From NCBI RefSeq assembly GCF_034670185.1, contig NZ_JAXMNY010000001.1, forward strand, positions 1,426,001 through 1,490,000: a stretch of DNA of 64,000 bases. The letters are read 5' to 3'. Source of the DNA: Nisaea sp. (GTDB lineage Bacteria > Pseudomonadota > Alphaproteobacteria > Thalassobaculales > Thalassobaculaceae). Position 1 is the first letter of the stretch. Every line of letters begins with the position of its first letter. The position numbers and the translations under genes are program-made. The notes beneath the pieces are model-generated. The model saw only the letters and a program-made list of their open reading frames with translations, made no database searches and had not been told where the DNA came from. Positions 8,742-18,214 of this stretch are shown in pieces.

Positions 8742-10121
8742 ATGAACATGATGCGCACGGCAGGCGCGACCGAGAATACTCTCCTGCAAAAGTATGGAAC
8801 GCGCAATGTGCCGCGCTATACGAGCTACCCGACGGCTCCGCACTTCCACGAAGGCATCGATGCAACGACTTACCGGCAATGGCTGGGCGCATTGAGTCCG
8901 GACGACTCCTTGTCACTCTACCTGCATGTGCCGTTCTGTAAGGCGCTCTGCTGGTATTGCGGCTGCGCCATGCAGGTAGCCCGAAAATACGGGCCTGTTT
9001 CTGAATATGCCCGTGTTTTGGAACGGGAAATCGAGACCGTCGCCGGGCACATTCGTCAGCCCGGCACGGTTCGGCATGTGCACTGGGGCGGCGGATCGCC
9101 GAACCGGCTCAACGCTCACGATTTCAGCAGCTTGATGGCAGTGCTGCGCCGCCGGTTTCCGTTCGCCGCGGATGCTGAAATAGCCATCGAGATAGATCCA
9201 CGCAGCCTTGATGACAGTCTCGTCGAAGCCTACGCTCTCGCCGGGATCACCCGGGCGAGCCTCGGCTTGCAGGATTTCACCCCCGCCGTACAGACGGCAA
9301 TCCATCGCGAGCAGTCATTCGAGCTGGTCGAGGATCGCGTCGGCGCACTTCGCGCGGCCGGTATCGATGCGCTTAATTTCGATCTGATGTACGGGCTGCC
9401 ATATCAGGGCGTATCCGATGCAGTCCGTAGCCTCGAAATGGCTCTGAGCCTGGACCCCAGTCGGGTAGCCGTCTTTGGTTACGCGCACGTTCCATGGATG
9501 CGCAAACACCAGAACCTGATACCGACCGAGGCACTTCCAGGCCCGGAGATCAGGCGGGATCAGGCCGAGGCAATGGCCGACACTTTGGCTGCGGCAGGCT
9601 ATGTGCAAGTCGGTCTCGACCATTTCGCCCGACCGGATGACAGCATGGCCGAAGCAATCGAGGCTGGCGCCCTGAAGCGCAATTTCCAGGGTTACACCAC
9701 CGACGATGCATCCACACTGATCGGATTTGGTGCGTCATCTATCGGCGCCCTGCCCAATGGCTATATCCAGAACATCGCCGACACGCGGCTTTATGAGGAA
9801 AGCGTCAGGGAATCAGGACTGGCGGTCGCCCGGGGCATTGCAGTCAGTGCAGACGACAGGCTGCGCCGGCAAGTGATTGAAAGTCTGATGTGCGATGGCA
9901 AGGCGGACATAGCCGCGCTTTGTGCCGATGCTGGTATTGAAGCGAGCGTACTCCTCGACGATCAGGCATATCTTAATGAAATGCAAACGGACGGACTGCT
10001 AAACTGGGATGGGAAGGTACTCGAAATAAACGCGCCCGGCCGTCCGTATGCCCGTGTCGTGGCAGCATGTTTCGATGCGTATCTCCAGGCAGGAAAGGCC
10101 CGGCATTCCGGGGCTATATAA
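8742..10121 (+). CDS. hemN: Oxygen-independent coproporphyrinogen III oxidase (dehydrogenase)
   Basis: A radical-SAM enzyme of 459 residues that converts coproporphyrinogen III to protoporphyrinogen IX without oxygen, in the cytosol. The start of the mature family is clear (VPRYTSYPTAPHF), and the cluster motif is FCKALCWYCGC with Cys66, Cys70 and Cys73 binding the [4Fe-4S] cluster and Cys75 following. The ATG at 8742 is preferred; 8748 and 8751 are nearby in-frame alternatives, and the open frame from 8670 overlaps the hemerythrin gene. It lies 40 nt after the hemerythrin stop, probably in the same FNR-controlled transcript, and just before the haem-rich cbb3 operon that needs its product. 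Confidence 0.95.
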   Translation: MNMMRTAGATENTLLQKYGTRNVPRYTSYPTAPHFHEGIDATTYRQWLGALSPDDSLSLYLHVPFCKALCWYCGCAMQVARKYGPVSEYARVLEREIETVAGHIRQPGTVRHVHWGGGSPNRLNAHDFSSLMAVLRRRFPFAADAEIAIEIDPRSLDDSLVEAYALAGITRASLGLQDFTPAVQTAIHREQSFELVEDRVGALRAAGIDALNFDLMYGLPYQGVSDAVRSLEMALSLDPSRVAVFGYAHVPWMRKHQNLIPTEALPGPEIRRDQAEAMADTLAAAGYVQVGLDHFARPDDSMAEAIEAGALKRNFQGYTTDDASTLIGFGASSIGALPNGYIQNIADTRLYEESVRESGLAVARGIAVSADDRLRRQVIESLMCDGKADIAALCADAGIEASVLLDDQAYLNEMQTDGLLNWDGKVLEINAPGRPYARVVAACFDAYLQAGKARHSGAI

Positions 10122-10148
10122 CCTCTGGAGGGTACCCAGGCTTAAAAT

Positions 10149-10222
10149 GCGGCGCTTTGCCGCTGCGCGTTCCGGCCACATGGCCGAATTGCGCCTTTTG
10201 AGAGAGTTTCGGCCTCAGGGCC
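10149..10222. other. Three short hairpins in the hemN-ccoN gap
   Basis: Between hemN and ccoN I see GCGGC-5-GCCGC (10149-10163), CGGCC-ACAT-GGCCG (10173-10186) and GGCC-TCAG-GGCC (10211-10222). None has a clean U-tract. They may end or slow hemN transcription before the ccoN promoter. Confidence 0.4.
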
Positions 10223-10239
10223 AAAGGTGACGCTGGAAT

Positions 10240-10253
10240 TTGACCTGGATCAA
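10240..10253. promoter_or_regulatory. FNR/FixK-type box upstream of ccoN
   Basis: TTGACCTGGATCAA has one mismatch to TTGAT-N4-ATCAA and shares the CTGG spacer with the fnr box. Its centre is about 100 nt before the ccoN ATG. Control of cbb3 oxidase by FNR/FixK sites is well established in alphaproteobacteria. Confidence 0.8.
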
Positions 10254-10347
10254 TGTTTCCACGGTCGAATGCCTTTAGCGTGCCATTAGCGACCGTTCCC
10301 GAATACGGGATGGTCAATCGGGTGTGTTCAGTATCGCGAGGGAAGTC

Positions 10348-12024
10348 ATGAACAGCACACTAACCGCAAACCGCGACAGCGGCGGCGCATGGATCATGGG
10401 CGTGTTATTCGCGCTTGGCTCCATCGTCAGTCTGCTTTGGATGGCGAAGGCAGCAAGCCCGGAATTGGCTTTCCACGCCTTCCTGTTCTTTGCATTCTTC
10501 ACACTTGGCTGCTTCGTGCTGGTGAAACGGCATTACGATATGGCCGAAAGCCCTGCAGTTCCTGTTACTGGTGACGATGTCGGCTATATGGACGGCGTCA
10601 TCCGTGCCGGGGCCATCGCCTCCACCTTCTGGGGCGTTGTCGGCTTCATCGTTGGCTTGGTAATTGCCCTGCAACTCGCCTTTCCGGTTCTGAATTTCGA
10701 CCTTCCATGGACGAATTTCGGACGCCTTCGGCCGCTGCACACTTCCGCCGTTATCTTTGCCTTTGGCGGCAACGTGCTGATCATGACCTCCTTCCACGTC
10801 GTGCAGCGCACCTGCAAGGCACGCCTCGCGGGCGGCCTCGCACCATGGTTCGTGTTCTGGGGTTATCAGCTATTCATCGTGCTGGCAGCGACCGGCTACG
10901 TGCTCGGCATCACACAGAGCAAGGAATACGCGGAGCCGGAATGGTATGTTGACCTCTGGCTGACCATCGTCTGGGTGGCCTATCTACTGGTCTTCCTCGG
11001 CACTCTCTGGAAGCGCCGCGAGCCGCACATCTATGTCGCGAACTGGTTCTACCTCGCATTCATCATCACCATCGCGATGCTGCATATCGTGAACAACCTC
11101 TCCCTGCCGGTTTCCATTACCGGCGCGAAGAGCTATTCGGCTTTCTCCGGGGTGCAGGACGCGCTGACGCAGTGGTGGTACGGCCATAACGCAGTCGGCT
11201 TCTTCCTGACCGCCGGCTTCCTCGCCATCATGTACTATTACATCCCGAAGCGGGCGGAGCGTCCGGTCTATTCCTACCGGCTCTCCATCATCCATTTCTG
11301 GTCCCTGATCTTCCTTTATATCTGGGCCGGCCCGCACCACCTGCACTACACGGCGCTGCCGGACTGGGCGCAGACTCTCGGCATGACCTTCTCGATCATG
11401 CTTTGGATGCCCTCCTGGGGGGGCATGATCAACGGCCTGATGACGCTTTCGGGCGCCTGGGACAAGCTCCGCACCGATCCGGTTCTGCGCATGCTGGTGA
11501 CCTCCGTCGCCTTCTACGGCATGAGCACCTTCGAAGGCCCGGTGATGTCCATCAAGGCGGTGAATGGCCTCAGCCACTACACTGACTGGACCATCGGCCA
11601 CGTGCATTCCGGTGCGCTCGGCTGGGTCGGCATGGTCAGTTTCGGCGCGCTCTATTGCGTGGTTCCGATCATGTGGAACCGGGAGCGGCTCTATTCGCTG
11701 CGCCTCGTCGGCTGGCACTTCTGGATCTCGACCATTGGCATCGTGCTCTACATCACGTCGATGTGGGTGTCCGGTATCCTGCAGGGTCTGATGTGGCGGG
11801 CATATGACAGCCTCGGCTTCCTGGAATATTCCTTCGTCGAGACCGTTGAAGCCATGCATCCCTTCTATGTGATCCGGGCTCTTGGTGGCGCAGTGTTCGT
11901 CGCTGGCTCCCTGGTCATGGCCTACAATCTTTATCGCACCATGCGGGGGGATCTTCGTGATGAAGCTCCGTTCGTGGGAGCGCCAGTGCGCGCGCCCCAG
12001 GCTGCGGTCGCGGCGGGAGAATGA
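10348..12024 (+). CDS. ccoN: cbb3-type cytochrome c oxidase subunit I
   Basis: The catalytic membrane subunit of the high-affinity terminal oxidase, 558 residues with at least 12 predicted membrane helices. It binds the low-spin haem b and the b3-CuB centre. Conserved segments include RPLHTSAVIFAFGGN (haem b ligand region), WWYGHNAVGFFLTAGF (CuB histidine) and WAGPHHLHYTALPDWAQ (CuB histidine pair). The ATG at 10348 follows GAGGGAAG; a GTG in frame at 10324 is less likely. It heads ccoNOQP, with an FNR box about 100 nt upstream. An N-terminal extension of two extra helices before the usual core is typical of the longer CcoN forms. Confidence 0.96.
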   Translation: MNSTLTANRDSGGAWIMGVLFALGSIVSLLWMAKAASPELAFHAFLFFAFFTLGCFVLVKRHYDMAESPAVPVTGDDVGYMDGVIRAGAIASTFWGVVGFIVGLVIALQLAFPVLNFDLPWTNFGRLRPLHTSAVIFAFGGNVLIMTSFHVVQRTCKARLAGGLAPWFVFWGYQLFIVLAATGYVLGITQSKEYAEPEWYVDLWLTIVWVAYLLVFLGTLWKRREPHIYVANWFYLAFIITIAMLHIVNNLSLPVSITGAKSYSAFSGVQDALTQWWYGHNAVGFFLTAGFLAIMYYYIPKRAERPVYSYRLSIIHFWSLIFLYIWAGPHHLHYTALPDWAQTLGMTFSIMLWMPSWGGMINGLMTLSGAWDKLRTDPVLRMLVTSVAFYGMSTFEGPVMSIKAVNGLSHYTDWTIGHVHSGALGWVGMVSFGALYCVVPIMWNRERLYSLRLVGWHFWISTIGIVLYITSMWVSGILQGLMWRAYDSLGFLEYSFVETVEAMHPFYVIRALGGAVFVAGSLVMAYNLYRTMRGDLRDEAPFVGAPVRAPQAAVAAGE

Positions 12025-12027
12025 TCA

Positions 12028-12762
12028 ATGTCGCTTCTCAATAAACACTCTGTCTTCGAGAAGAATTCGATCCTGCTTACTGTCGGTATTCTGATCACAG
12101 TCGCCATCGGCGGCCTGGTTGAAATCGCACCGCTCTTCTATCTGGAGAGCACCATCGAGAAGGTGAAGGGCATGCGGCCCTACACCCCGCTCGAGCTGGC
12201 GGGACGGAACATCTATATCCGCGAGGGCTGCTACAACTGCCACAGCCAGATGGTGCGGCCGTTCCGGGACGAGGCCGAGCGCTATGGCCATTACAGCCTC
12301 GCCGCGGAAAGCATGTACGACCACCCGTTCCAGTGGGGCTCGAAGCGGACCGGACCGGACCTCGCCCGGGTGGGTGCCCGTTATTCGGACGACTGGCACG
12401 TTGCGCACATGAACAATCCGCGCTCCGTGGTGCCTGAATCGATCATGCCCGGCTATCCGTTCCTCGCCGAGCACCCGCTCAAGATCGAGGATCTCGCCGG
12501 TCACCTCATCGCCAACCGCGGTGTAGGCGTCCCCTATTCCGATGAAATGATCGAGAAGGCCGTCGAGGATGCCCGTACCCAGGTCAACCCGGACGCGGAC
12601 GATTTCGATGCCTTCATGGAGCGCTATCCAAAGGCTCAGGTCCGGGACTTCGACGGCAATCCGGAAAAGCTGTCCGAGCTTGATGCTCTGATCGCCTATC
12701 TCCAGATGCTCGGCACCCTGGTCGATTTCGACCTCTACGCCAAAGACCCGGCACTCAGGTAG
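12028..12762 (+). CDS. ccoO: cbb3-type cytochrome c oxidase subunit II (monohaem cytochrome c)
   Basis: A membrane-anchored monohaem cytochrome c of 244 residues that passes electrons toward CcoN on the periplasmic side. One N-terminal membrane helix (about 15-38) is followed by the haem motif CYNCH at 68-72 in the family context REGCYNCHSQMVRPF. A downstream Met in SIMPGYPFL is the expected axial ligand. It starts 3 nt after the ccoN stop, and the stop is followed by an AGGAGGAGG site for ccoQ. Confidence 0.96.
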   Translation: MSLLNKHSVFEKNSILLTVGILITVAIGGLVEIAPLFYLESTIEKVKGMRPYTPLELAGRNIYIREGCYNCHSQMVRPFRDEAERYGHYSLAAESMYDHPFQWGSKRTGPDLARVGARYSDDWHVAHMNNPRSVVPESIMPGYPFLAEHPLKIEDLAGHLIANRGVGVPYSDEMIEKAVEDARTQVNPDADDFDAFMERYPKAQVRDFDGNPEKLSELDALIAYLQMLGTLVDFDLYAKDPALR

Positions 12763-12774
12763 GAGGAGGAACCC

Positions 12775-12924
12775 ATGACATATCAGACTGTTTCCGCCTT
12801 CGCGCAATCCTGGGGCCTGGTGTTCCTGGTCGTGATGTTCAGCACCGCCGTCGTCTACGCGCTGTGGCCCGGCAACAAGAACAAGTTCAAGAAAGCCGCG
12901 CATTTGCCGCTTGAGGAGGATTGA
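12775..12924 (+). CDS. ccoQ: cbb3-type oxidase small subunit CcoQ
   Basis: A 49-residue membrane protein with one helix (about 13-31, SWGLVFLVVMFSTAVVYALW) followed by a short basic stretch and an acidic tail. CcoQ supports assembly and stability of the cbb3 complex. The ATG has a very strong AGGAGGAGG ribosome binding site. The stop at 12922-12924 is 2 nt before the ccoP GTG. Size, position between ccoO and ccoP and topology all match CcoQ. Confidence 0.9.
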   Translation: MTYQTVSAFAQSWGLVFLVVMFSTAVVYALWPGNKNKFKKAAHLPLEED

Positions 12925-12926
12925 CC

Positions 12927-13796
12927 GTGGCTCACAATGTTGAAAAAGACGATGTGACCGGCATCGAGACAACCGGTCATGAGTGGGACGGGATCAAGGA
13001 ACTCAACAACCCGCTCCCGCGCTGGTGGCTCTGGACCTTCTATGCCTGCATCGTCTGGGCAATAGGGTACTGGGTTGTGTATCCGACCTGGCCGCTGATC
13101 AGCAGCCATACAAAGGGCATGATCGGCTATTCCTCCCGTCAGGACGTGGTGGACAAGATTGCCGAAGCAAAAGCAGCCCAGGCACAGTATCTCGATCGGA
13201 TCGAGGTCGCATCGCTGGCAGACATCCGTGCGGATACCGAGTTGCTGAACTTCTCCCTCGCGGGCGGCAAGTCGGCCTTCGCGGTTAATTGCTCCCAGTG
13301 CCACGGTCAGGGTGCCCAGGGCTTCGTTGGCTACCCGAACCTGAACGACGACGACTGGATCTGGGGCGGCACGCCGGAAGAGATTTCGGCAACGATCCAT
13401 TACGGTATCCGCTCCGCCCATGAAGACACCCGCTTTAGCGTGATGCCTGCCTTCGGCAAGGACGGGCTGCTCGAGCGGCAGCAGATCAATCAGGTGGTTG
13501 AATATGTCCTGAAGATCTCGGGGCAGGAGCATGACGAGGCGGCGGCATCTGAAGGCCAAACCGTCTTCGCCGAGCAGTGTTCATCCTGCCATGGTGACAC
13601 AGGCCAGGGTCTGCACGACTTGGGTGCTCCCCGGCTCTCCGATGCGATCTGGCTCTATGGCGGTGATCGCCAGGCCCTGCGCGAGACGGTTACCAATGCC
13701 CGCTTCGGCGTGATGCCGGACTGGACCAACCGCCTCGACGAGGCGACCATCAAGCAGCTCGCCATCTATGTCCACTCGCTCGGCGGCGGCGAATAA
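12927..13796 (+). CDS. ccoP: cbb3-type oxidase subunit III (dihaem cytochrome c)
   Basis: A dihaem cytochrome c of 289 residues that is the electron entry point of the oxidase. One membrane helix lies near 33-52, and two haem sites are visible: CSQCH at 122-126 and CSSCH at 218-222. Met residues in SVMPAFG and GVMPDW are likely axial ligands. GTG at 12927 is chosen over a TTG at 12921, because the GAGGAGGA site ends about 6 nt before the GTG while the TTG overlaps the ccoQ stop with no spacing. The characteristic N-terminal HEWDGIKELNNPLPRWWLW is present. Confidence 0.95.
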   Translation: MAHNVEKDDVTGIETTGHEWDGIKELNNPLPRWWLWTFYACIVWAIGYWVVYPTWPLISSHTKGMIGYSSRQDVVDKIAEAKAAQAQYLDRIEVASLADIRADTELLNFSLAGGKSAFAVNCSQCHGQGAQGFVGYPNLNDDDWIWGGTPEEISATIHYGIRSAHEDTRFSVMPAFGKDGLLERQQINQVVEYVLKISGQEHDEAAASEGQTVFAEQCSSCHGDTGQGLHDLGAPRLSDAIWLYGGDRQALRETVTNARFGVMPDWTNRLDEATIKQLAIYVHSLGGGE

Positions 13797-13803
13797 ACCT
13801 CGG

Positions 13804-13831
13804 TTCTCCCGCCGGTTCGCCGGCGGGAGAA
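13804..13831 (+). terminator. Hairpin with TTCG loop between ccoP and ccoG
   Basis: A perfect 12-bp stem (TTCTCCCGCCGG with its complement) closes a TTCG tetraloop 7 nt after the ccoP stop. No U-tract follows, so it may act as a transcript-stabilising 3' end or a partial terminator that lowers ccoGHIS relative to ccoNOQP. Confidence 0.65.
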
Positions 13832-13899
13832 CATCTCGTACGTGATCCGGGTCCGGCCTTTCCGGTCCCCGTCAGTCAACCGACATACAGGTCACCCCA

Positions 13900-15390
13900 A
13901 TGGACCAGGCCAGCCAAGCAGCCAGCCAAGCCAGCGTGTCATCGGCAAAAGTCGAGACGATCGATGTCGATGCCGTCAACAAGAAGGAGGAACGCTCCCT
14001 CTACAAGGCGCGCGTCAAGATCTACCCGAAGCGCGCCAAGGGTGTGTTCCGAAAGCTGAAATGGTTGGTCATGGCCGCGACACTGGCGGTCTATTACCTC
14101 GCCCCGTGGATCCGCTGGGATCGCGGCCCGAACGCACCCGACCAAGCCATCCTGATCGATTTCCCGGCCCGGCGATTCTATTTCTTCTTCATCGAGATCT
14201 GGCCTGAAGAGGTCTATTATCTGACCGGCTTGCTGATCATAGCCGCTCTCGGACTGTTTCTTGTCACCAGCCTCGCTGGCAGAGTCTGGTGTGGTTATAC
14301 CTGCCCGCAGACGGTCTGGACCGACCTCTTTATCTGGGTTGAGCGTCTGGTCGAGGGCGACCGCAGTGCCCGCATCCGGCTCGACAAAGCCCCCCTATCC
14401 GTTAACAAGATCGCGCGTAAAACCACGAAGCACGTGCTGTGGATCCTGATTGGCATGGCGACCGGTGGCGCCTGGATCTTCTATTTCGCCGACGCGCCGA
14501 CGCTGCTTGTCGATCTCTTCACCTTTCAGGCCCCGATCGTCGCCTACAGCACCGTCGCGATCCTCGCCGGCTGCACTTATGTTTTCGGCGGCATGATGCG
14601 CGAGCAGGTTTGCACATACATGTGTCCGTGGCCCCGCATTCAGGGCGCGCTGGTCGACGAGGAATCGCTGATCGTCTCCTACAAGGACGACCGAGGCGAA
14701 CCGCGCGCGCCATTCCGGAAGAACATGGATTGGGATACACGGGGCGACTGCATCGACTGCAACCAGTGCGTCGCGGTCTGTCCGATGGGCATCGATATCC
14801 GTGACGGCCAGCAACTGGAATGCATCCATTGTGCGCTCTGCATCGATGCCTGCGATGAGGTGATGACCCGGATCAACCGGCCACTGAACCTGATTTCCTA
14901 CGATACCTACGTCAATCACGAGCGGCGCGCGGCGGGGCGGCCGGAGCAGAAACCACGCATCTTCCGCGCCCGGACCGTCATCTATGCAGCCCTGATCGCG
15001 ATCGTCGGGTTGATCATGCTGGCGGCCCTGATCACCCGGTCTACACTCGACATCAATATCCTGCATGACCGGAACCCGCTGTTTGTGAAACTGTCCGATG
15101 GCGGCATCCGGAATGGCTATACGATCAAGATCCTGAACAAGCAGCACGAGATACGACGCTTCGAGATCGCGATTGAGGGACTGGAGAATGCTCTGATCAG
15201 CGTTGTCGGTCAGGAAGGTACCAGCGGCCTCACGGTTCCGGCCGATCGTCTCGCCCAGTTCCGGGTTTTCGTTTCCGTCCCGGCGGCCAATGCACCGGAC
15301 GGCCGGGAAGACTTCAACTTCGTCGTCACCGACCTCGCAGACGGCAACCGCGCCATCAACGACACGGTATTCAGAGGCCCAGAACAATGA
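13900..15390 (+). CDS. ccoG: Cytochrome c oxidase accessory protein CcoG (FixG/RdxA), polyferredoxin-like
   Basis: A membrane protein of 496 residues required for cbb3 biogenesis, proposed to reduce copper. It has several membrane helices in the first half and one near 360. Two [4Fe-4S] ferredoxin motifs are present: CIDCNQCVAVCP and CIHCALCIDACD near residues 284-325. Additional conserved cysteines lie in VWCGYTCPQTVW and QVCTYMCPWPR. The C-terminal part is the periplasmic CcoG domain. The stop overlaps the ccoH start (ATGA). Confidence 0.95.
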   Translation: MDQASQAASQASVSSAKVETIDVDAVNKKEERSLYKARVKIYPKRAKGVFRKLKWLVMAATLAVYYLAPWIRWDRGPNAPDQAILIDFPARRFYFFFIEIWPEEVYYLTGLLIIAALGLFLVTSLAGRVWCGYTCPQTVWTDLFIWVERLVEGDRSARIRLDKAPLSVNKIARKTTKHVLWILIGMATGGAWIFYFADAPTLLVDLFTFQAPIVAYSTVAILAGCTYVFGGMMREQVCTYMCPWPRIQGALVDEESLIVSYKDDRGEPRAPFRKNMDWDTRGDCIDCNQCVAVCPMGIDIRDGQQLECIHCALCIDACDEVMTRINRPLNLISYDTYVNHERRAAGRPEQKPRIFRARTVIYAALIAIVGLIMLAALITRSTLDINILHDRNPLFVKLSDGGIRNGYTIKILNKQHEIRRFEIAIEGLENALISVVGQEGTSGLTVPADRLAQFRVFVSVPAANAPDGREDFNFVVTDLADGNRAINDTVFRGPEQ

Positions 15391-15902
15391 GTGACACCCA
15401 TATGAGCACGCCCATGAAGATCAAAGGCAAACATGTCCTGCTGATGCTGCTCGGCTTCTTCGGCATCGTGATCGCGGTGAACGTCACCTTCGTCATCGTC
15501 GCCCTCGATACATGGACTGGGCTGACCAGCCACAAATCCTACCAGGAGGGCCTGACCTACAACGCGGCGATCCGCGACGCGGAAGCACAGCGGGCGCGTG
15601 GCTGGCAGGTCGAGATCGCCTTCGAGCGGGACCAGACGCCCCCCGGGATCATCACCATGTCCGTGTCGGCACGCCTTGCGGACAGCGCGGGCAAGGTGTT
15701 GATGCCCACCAGTATCACGCTCGCCTTCCGCCACCCGATCAATGAGAGTTATGACCAGCTCGTCACGCTCTCCGAGATGGCCGACGGACTTTATGTCGGA
15801 CAGGCCACCCTTCCCGTTGTGGGCAACTGGGACACACGACTGACCGCCCACATGGCTGACGGAACACCGTTCCGCCAGGACGGAACGCTCTGGATCGAAT
15901 AG
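15387..15902 (+). CDS. ccoH: FixH/CcoH family protein
   Basis: A protein of 171 residues with one membrane helix near 18-40 (VLLMLLGFFGIVIAVNVTF) and a periplasmic domain. CcoH/FixH proteins are needed for assembly or stability of cbb3 oxidase. The family features SHKSYQEGLTYN and a C-terminal GNWDTRLTA segment are visible. Its start codon overlaps the ccoG stop by 4 nt, so the two are translationally coupled, and ccoI follows 8 nt later. Confidence 0.92.
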   Translation: MSDTHMSTPMKIKGKHVLLMLLGFFGIVIAVNVTFVIVALDTWTGLTSHKSYQEGLTYNAAIRDAEAQRARGWQVEIAFERDQTPPGIITMSVSARLADSAGKVLMPTSITLAFRHPINESYDQLVTLSEMADGLYVGQATLPVVGNWDTRLTAHMADGTPFRQDGTLWIE

Positions 15903-15910
15903 GCACGAGC

Positions 15911-18214
15911 ATGAACGCCACCTCCGACAGCCCAAACGGCACGCAAAGCATCAAGACAGCCCCGCTTGCGAGTTGCTGCGAGATCGCGGCGGCAATGGAT
16001 CTGGCGGATGACGTCATCCGGCCAGCGGATGTCGGCTCTTATGTCGTTGCCGGTGAAGACGGTATCTCGGACCTGCATCTGATTGTTCGGAACATGCATT
16101 GCCCGTCCTGCGTCCGTCAGATCGAGGGCGGCCTCAACGGAAAGCCCGGCGTCCTGGCAGCCAGGCTCAACGCAACGACACGCCGCCTGCATCTGCGTTG
16201 GAACGAAGCACAGACGGATGCAGCCTTCCTCGTCGGGGTGCTGGCCGACCTTGGCTATGAAGTCAGCCCCTATGATCCGGTAAAACTCGCCGCCTCGGCC
16301 AACACGGACGACAAGGACCTCTTGAAGGCCATGGCGGTCTCCGGCTTCGCCGCCGCCAATGTGATGCTGATCTCCGTCGCCGTGTGGGCCGGTCTCGCGC
16401 AGGACATGGGCGAAGCGACCCGGGCGCTGATGCACTGGCTGTCCGCCCTGATTGCCCTGCCCGCAGTCGCCTACGCCGGACGCCCGTTCTTCCGCTCGGC
16501 CCTGTCAGCTGTCTCGCACGGCCGCACCAACATGGATGTGCCGATCTCGCTCGCCGTTCTGCTCGCGTGCGGCATGAGCCTATTCGAGACCACGCGCGGC
16601 GGCGAGCATGTCTATTTCGACGCCGCAGTCAGCCTGCTTTTCTTCCTGCTGATTGGCCGGTTTCTTGATCGTTCACTGCGGCGCAAAGTCGAGTCCGCCG
16701 CCCAGAACCTTCTGGCCCTGAGAGCAGTCTCCGCGACCGTCATCAACGCTGACGGAAGCTATATCTCGATGCCGATAGACAGCATCCGCCCCGGAATGAG
16801 CGTCGCGGTTGCCGCCGGTGAGCGCCTCCCCGTCGATGGCGTGCTGGCAAGCGGCCAGACAGAAATCGACACCTCCATGGTGACGGGCGAAAGCCTGCCG
16901 CGACCGACACGGATCGGCGACAAGGTCTTCGCCGGGACAGTCAATGTCGGAGCGCCGGTCACCGTGACCGTGACCGCCACTGACGAAGGCACGCTGCTTT
17001 CCGAGATCGTCGGCCTGATGGAAGCCGCCGAGCAGGGCCGGGCCCGCTATGTGCGTCTGGCCGACCGGATGGCGCGCTGGTATGCCCCGGTCGTGCACGC
17101 TGTCTCTCTGGCCACCTTCCTTGGCTGGTTCCTGATCGGCGGAATGAGCTGGCAGGGCTCGCTGATGATCGCCATCACAGTTCTCATCGTTACCTGCCCC
17201 TGTGCTCTGGGACTTGCTGTTCCGGCGGTCCAGGCCGGGGCAGTCGGGCGCCTGCTGAAGGCCGGAATTCTGGCGAAGTCCGGGGACGGTCTCGAACGGC
17301 TCGCAACCGTCGACACCATAGTGTTCGACAAGACCGGCACCCTCACCCTCGGTCAGCCCGAACTGGTTGACCGGCACGACATCGCGCTCGCCGACCTGAA
17401 ACGTGCCGCCGCACTGGCCGCCGCCAGCCGTCACCCGCTCTCCCTCGCCTTGCGCCGGGTAGCCGGTCCAGTCGCCGCGCTCCAGTCAGTCGAGGAAATC
17501 CCGGGTCAGGGCCTCAAGGCCATGGACGGTCAAAGCGAGATCCGTCTTGGCAGGCGGGAGTTCGCCGGCATCTCAGCCAATGAAGGCCTCGCCCATGATG
17601 GCCCAGAGCTTTGGCTTTCCGAGAATGGACGCCACGTCCAGTTCCGGTTCAATGACACGGTCCGTTCCGATGCGGCAGCCGTGATATCCGCCTTGCAATA
17701 TGACGGCTACGCAGTGGAACTGCTGTCCGGCGACCGCCAGGATGCGGTGGCCCGGATTGCGAAGGAGCTCGGGATTACGACCTGGCGCCATGGCTGCACA
17801 CCCCAGGAAAAAATCGCCCGGTTGGACACTCTTACCGCACAGGGGCGTCGGGTCTGCATGGTCGGTGACGGACTGAACGATGCTCCCGCGCTCGCCGCCG
17901 CCTTTGCCTCGATCTCGCCCGGCACCGCTGCCGACGCAAGCCAGACAGCGGCGGATTTCATCTTTCAGGGCCATCACCTCGCACCGGTTCTGGAAAGCCT
18001 GAAGACCGCCCGGATCTCCAGAGCGCTGGTGATGCAGAATTTCACCCTGGCCCTCGCCTACAATCTGATCGCGGTTCCGGTTGCCGCCGCCGGCTTCGCC
18101 ACGCCGCTGGTCGCCGCCATCGCCATGTCCTCCTCGTCACTGGTGGTGACGCTGAATGCCCTGCGCATTAAACTCGGCCAGGTCCTGCCGGAGCCTCACA
18201 ATGACCGCTCTTAG
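15911..18214 (+). CDS. ccoI: Copper-transporting P1B-type ATPase CcoI (FixI)
   Basis: A heavy-metal P-type ATPase of 767 residues that supplies copper for the cbb3 CuB site. The N-terminal metal-binding domain has NMHCPSC (Cys64, Cys67). An extra CC pair at 22-23 is common in CcoI. The membrane CPC motif is at 429-431 (TCPCALG), the phosphorylation motif DKTGTLT begins at Asp473, and the hinge GDGLNDAPALA is near 653. It starts 8 nt after ccoH and overlaps ccoS by 14 nt. Confidence 0.95.
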   Translation: MNATSDSPNGTQSIKTAPLASCCEIAAAMDLADDVIRPADVGSYVVAGEDGISDLHLIVRNMHCPSCVRQIEGGLNGKPGVLAARLNATTRRLHLRWNEAQTDAAFLVGVLADLGYEVSPYDPVKLAASANTDDKDLLKAMAVSGFAAANVMLISVAVWAGLAQDMGEATRALMHWLSALIALPAVAYAGRPFFRSALSAVSHGRTNMDVPISLAVLLACGMSLFETTRGGEHVYFDAAVSLLFFLLIGRFLDRSLRRKVESAAQNLLALRAVSATVINADGSYISMPIDSIRPGMSVAVAAGERLPVDGVLASGQTEIDTSMVTGESLPRPTRIGDKVFAGTVNVGAPVTVTVTATDEGTLLSEIVGLMEAAEQGRARYVRLADRMARWYAPVVHAVSLATFLGWFLIGGMSWQGSLMIAITVLIVTCPCALGLAVPAVQAGAVGRLLKAGILAKSGDGLERLATVDTIVFDKTGTLTLGQPELVDRHDIALADLKRAAALAAASRHPLSLALRRVAGPVAALQSVEEIPGQGLKAMDGQSEIRLGRREFAGISANEGLAHDGPELWLSENGRHVQFRFNDTVRSDAAAVISALQYDGYAVELLSGDRQDAVARIAKELGITTWRHGCTPQEKIARLDTLTAQGRRVCMVGDGLNDAPALAAAFASISPGTAADASQTAADFIFQGHHLAPVLESLKTARISRALVMQNFTLALAYNLIAVPVAAAGFATPLVAAIAMSSSSLVVTLNALRIKLGQVLPEPHNDRS

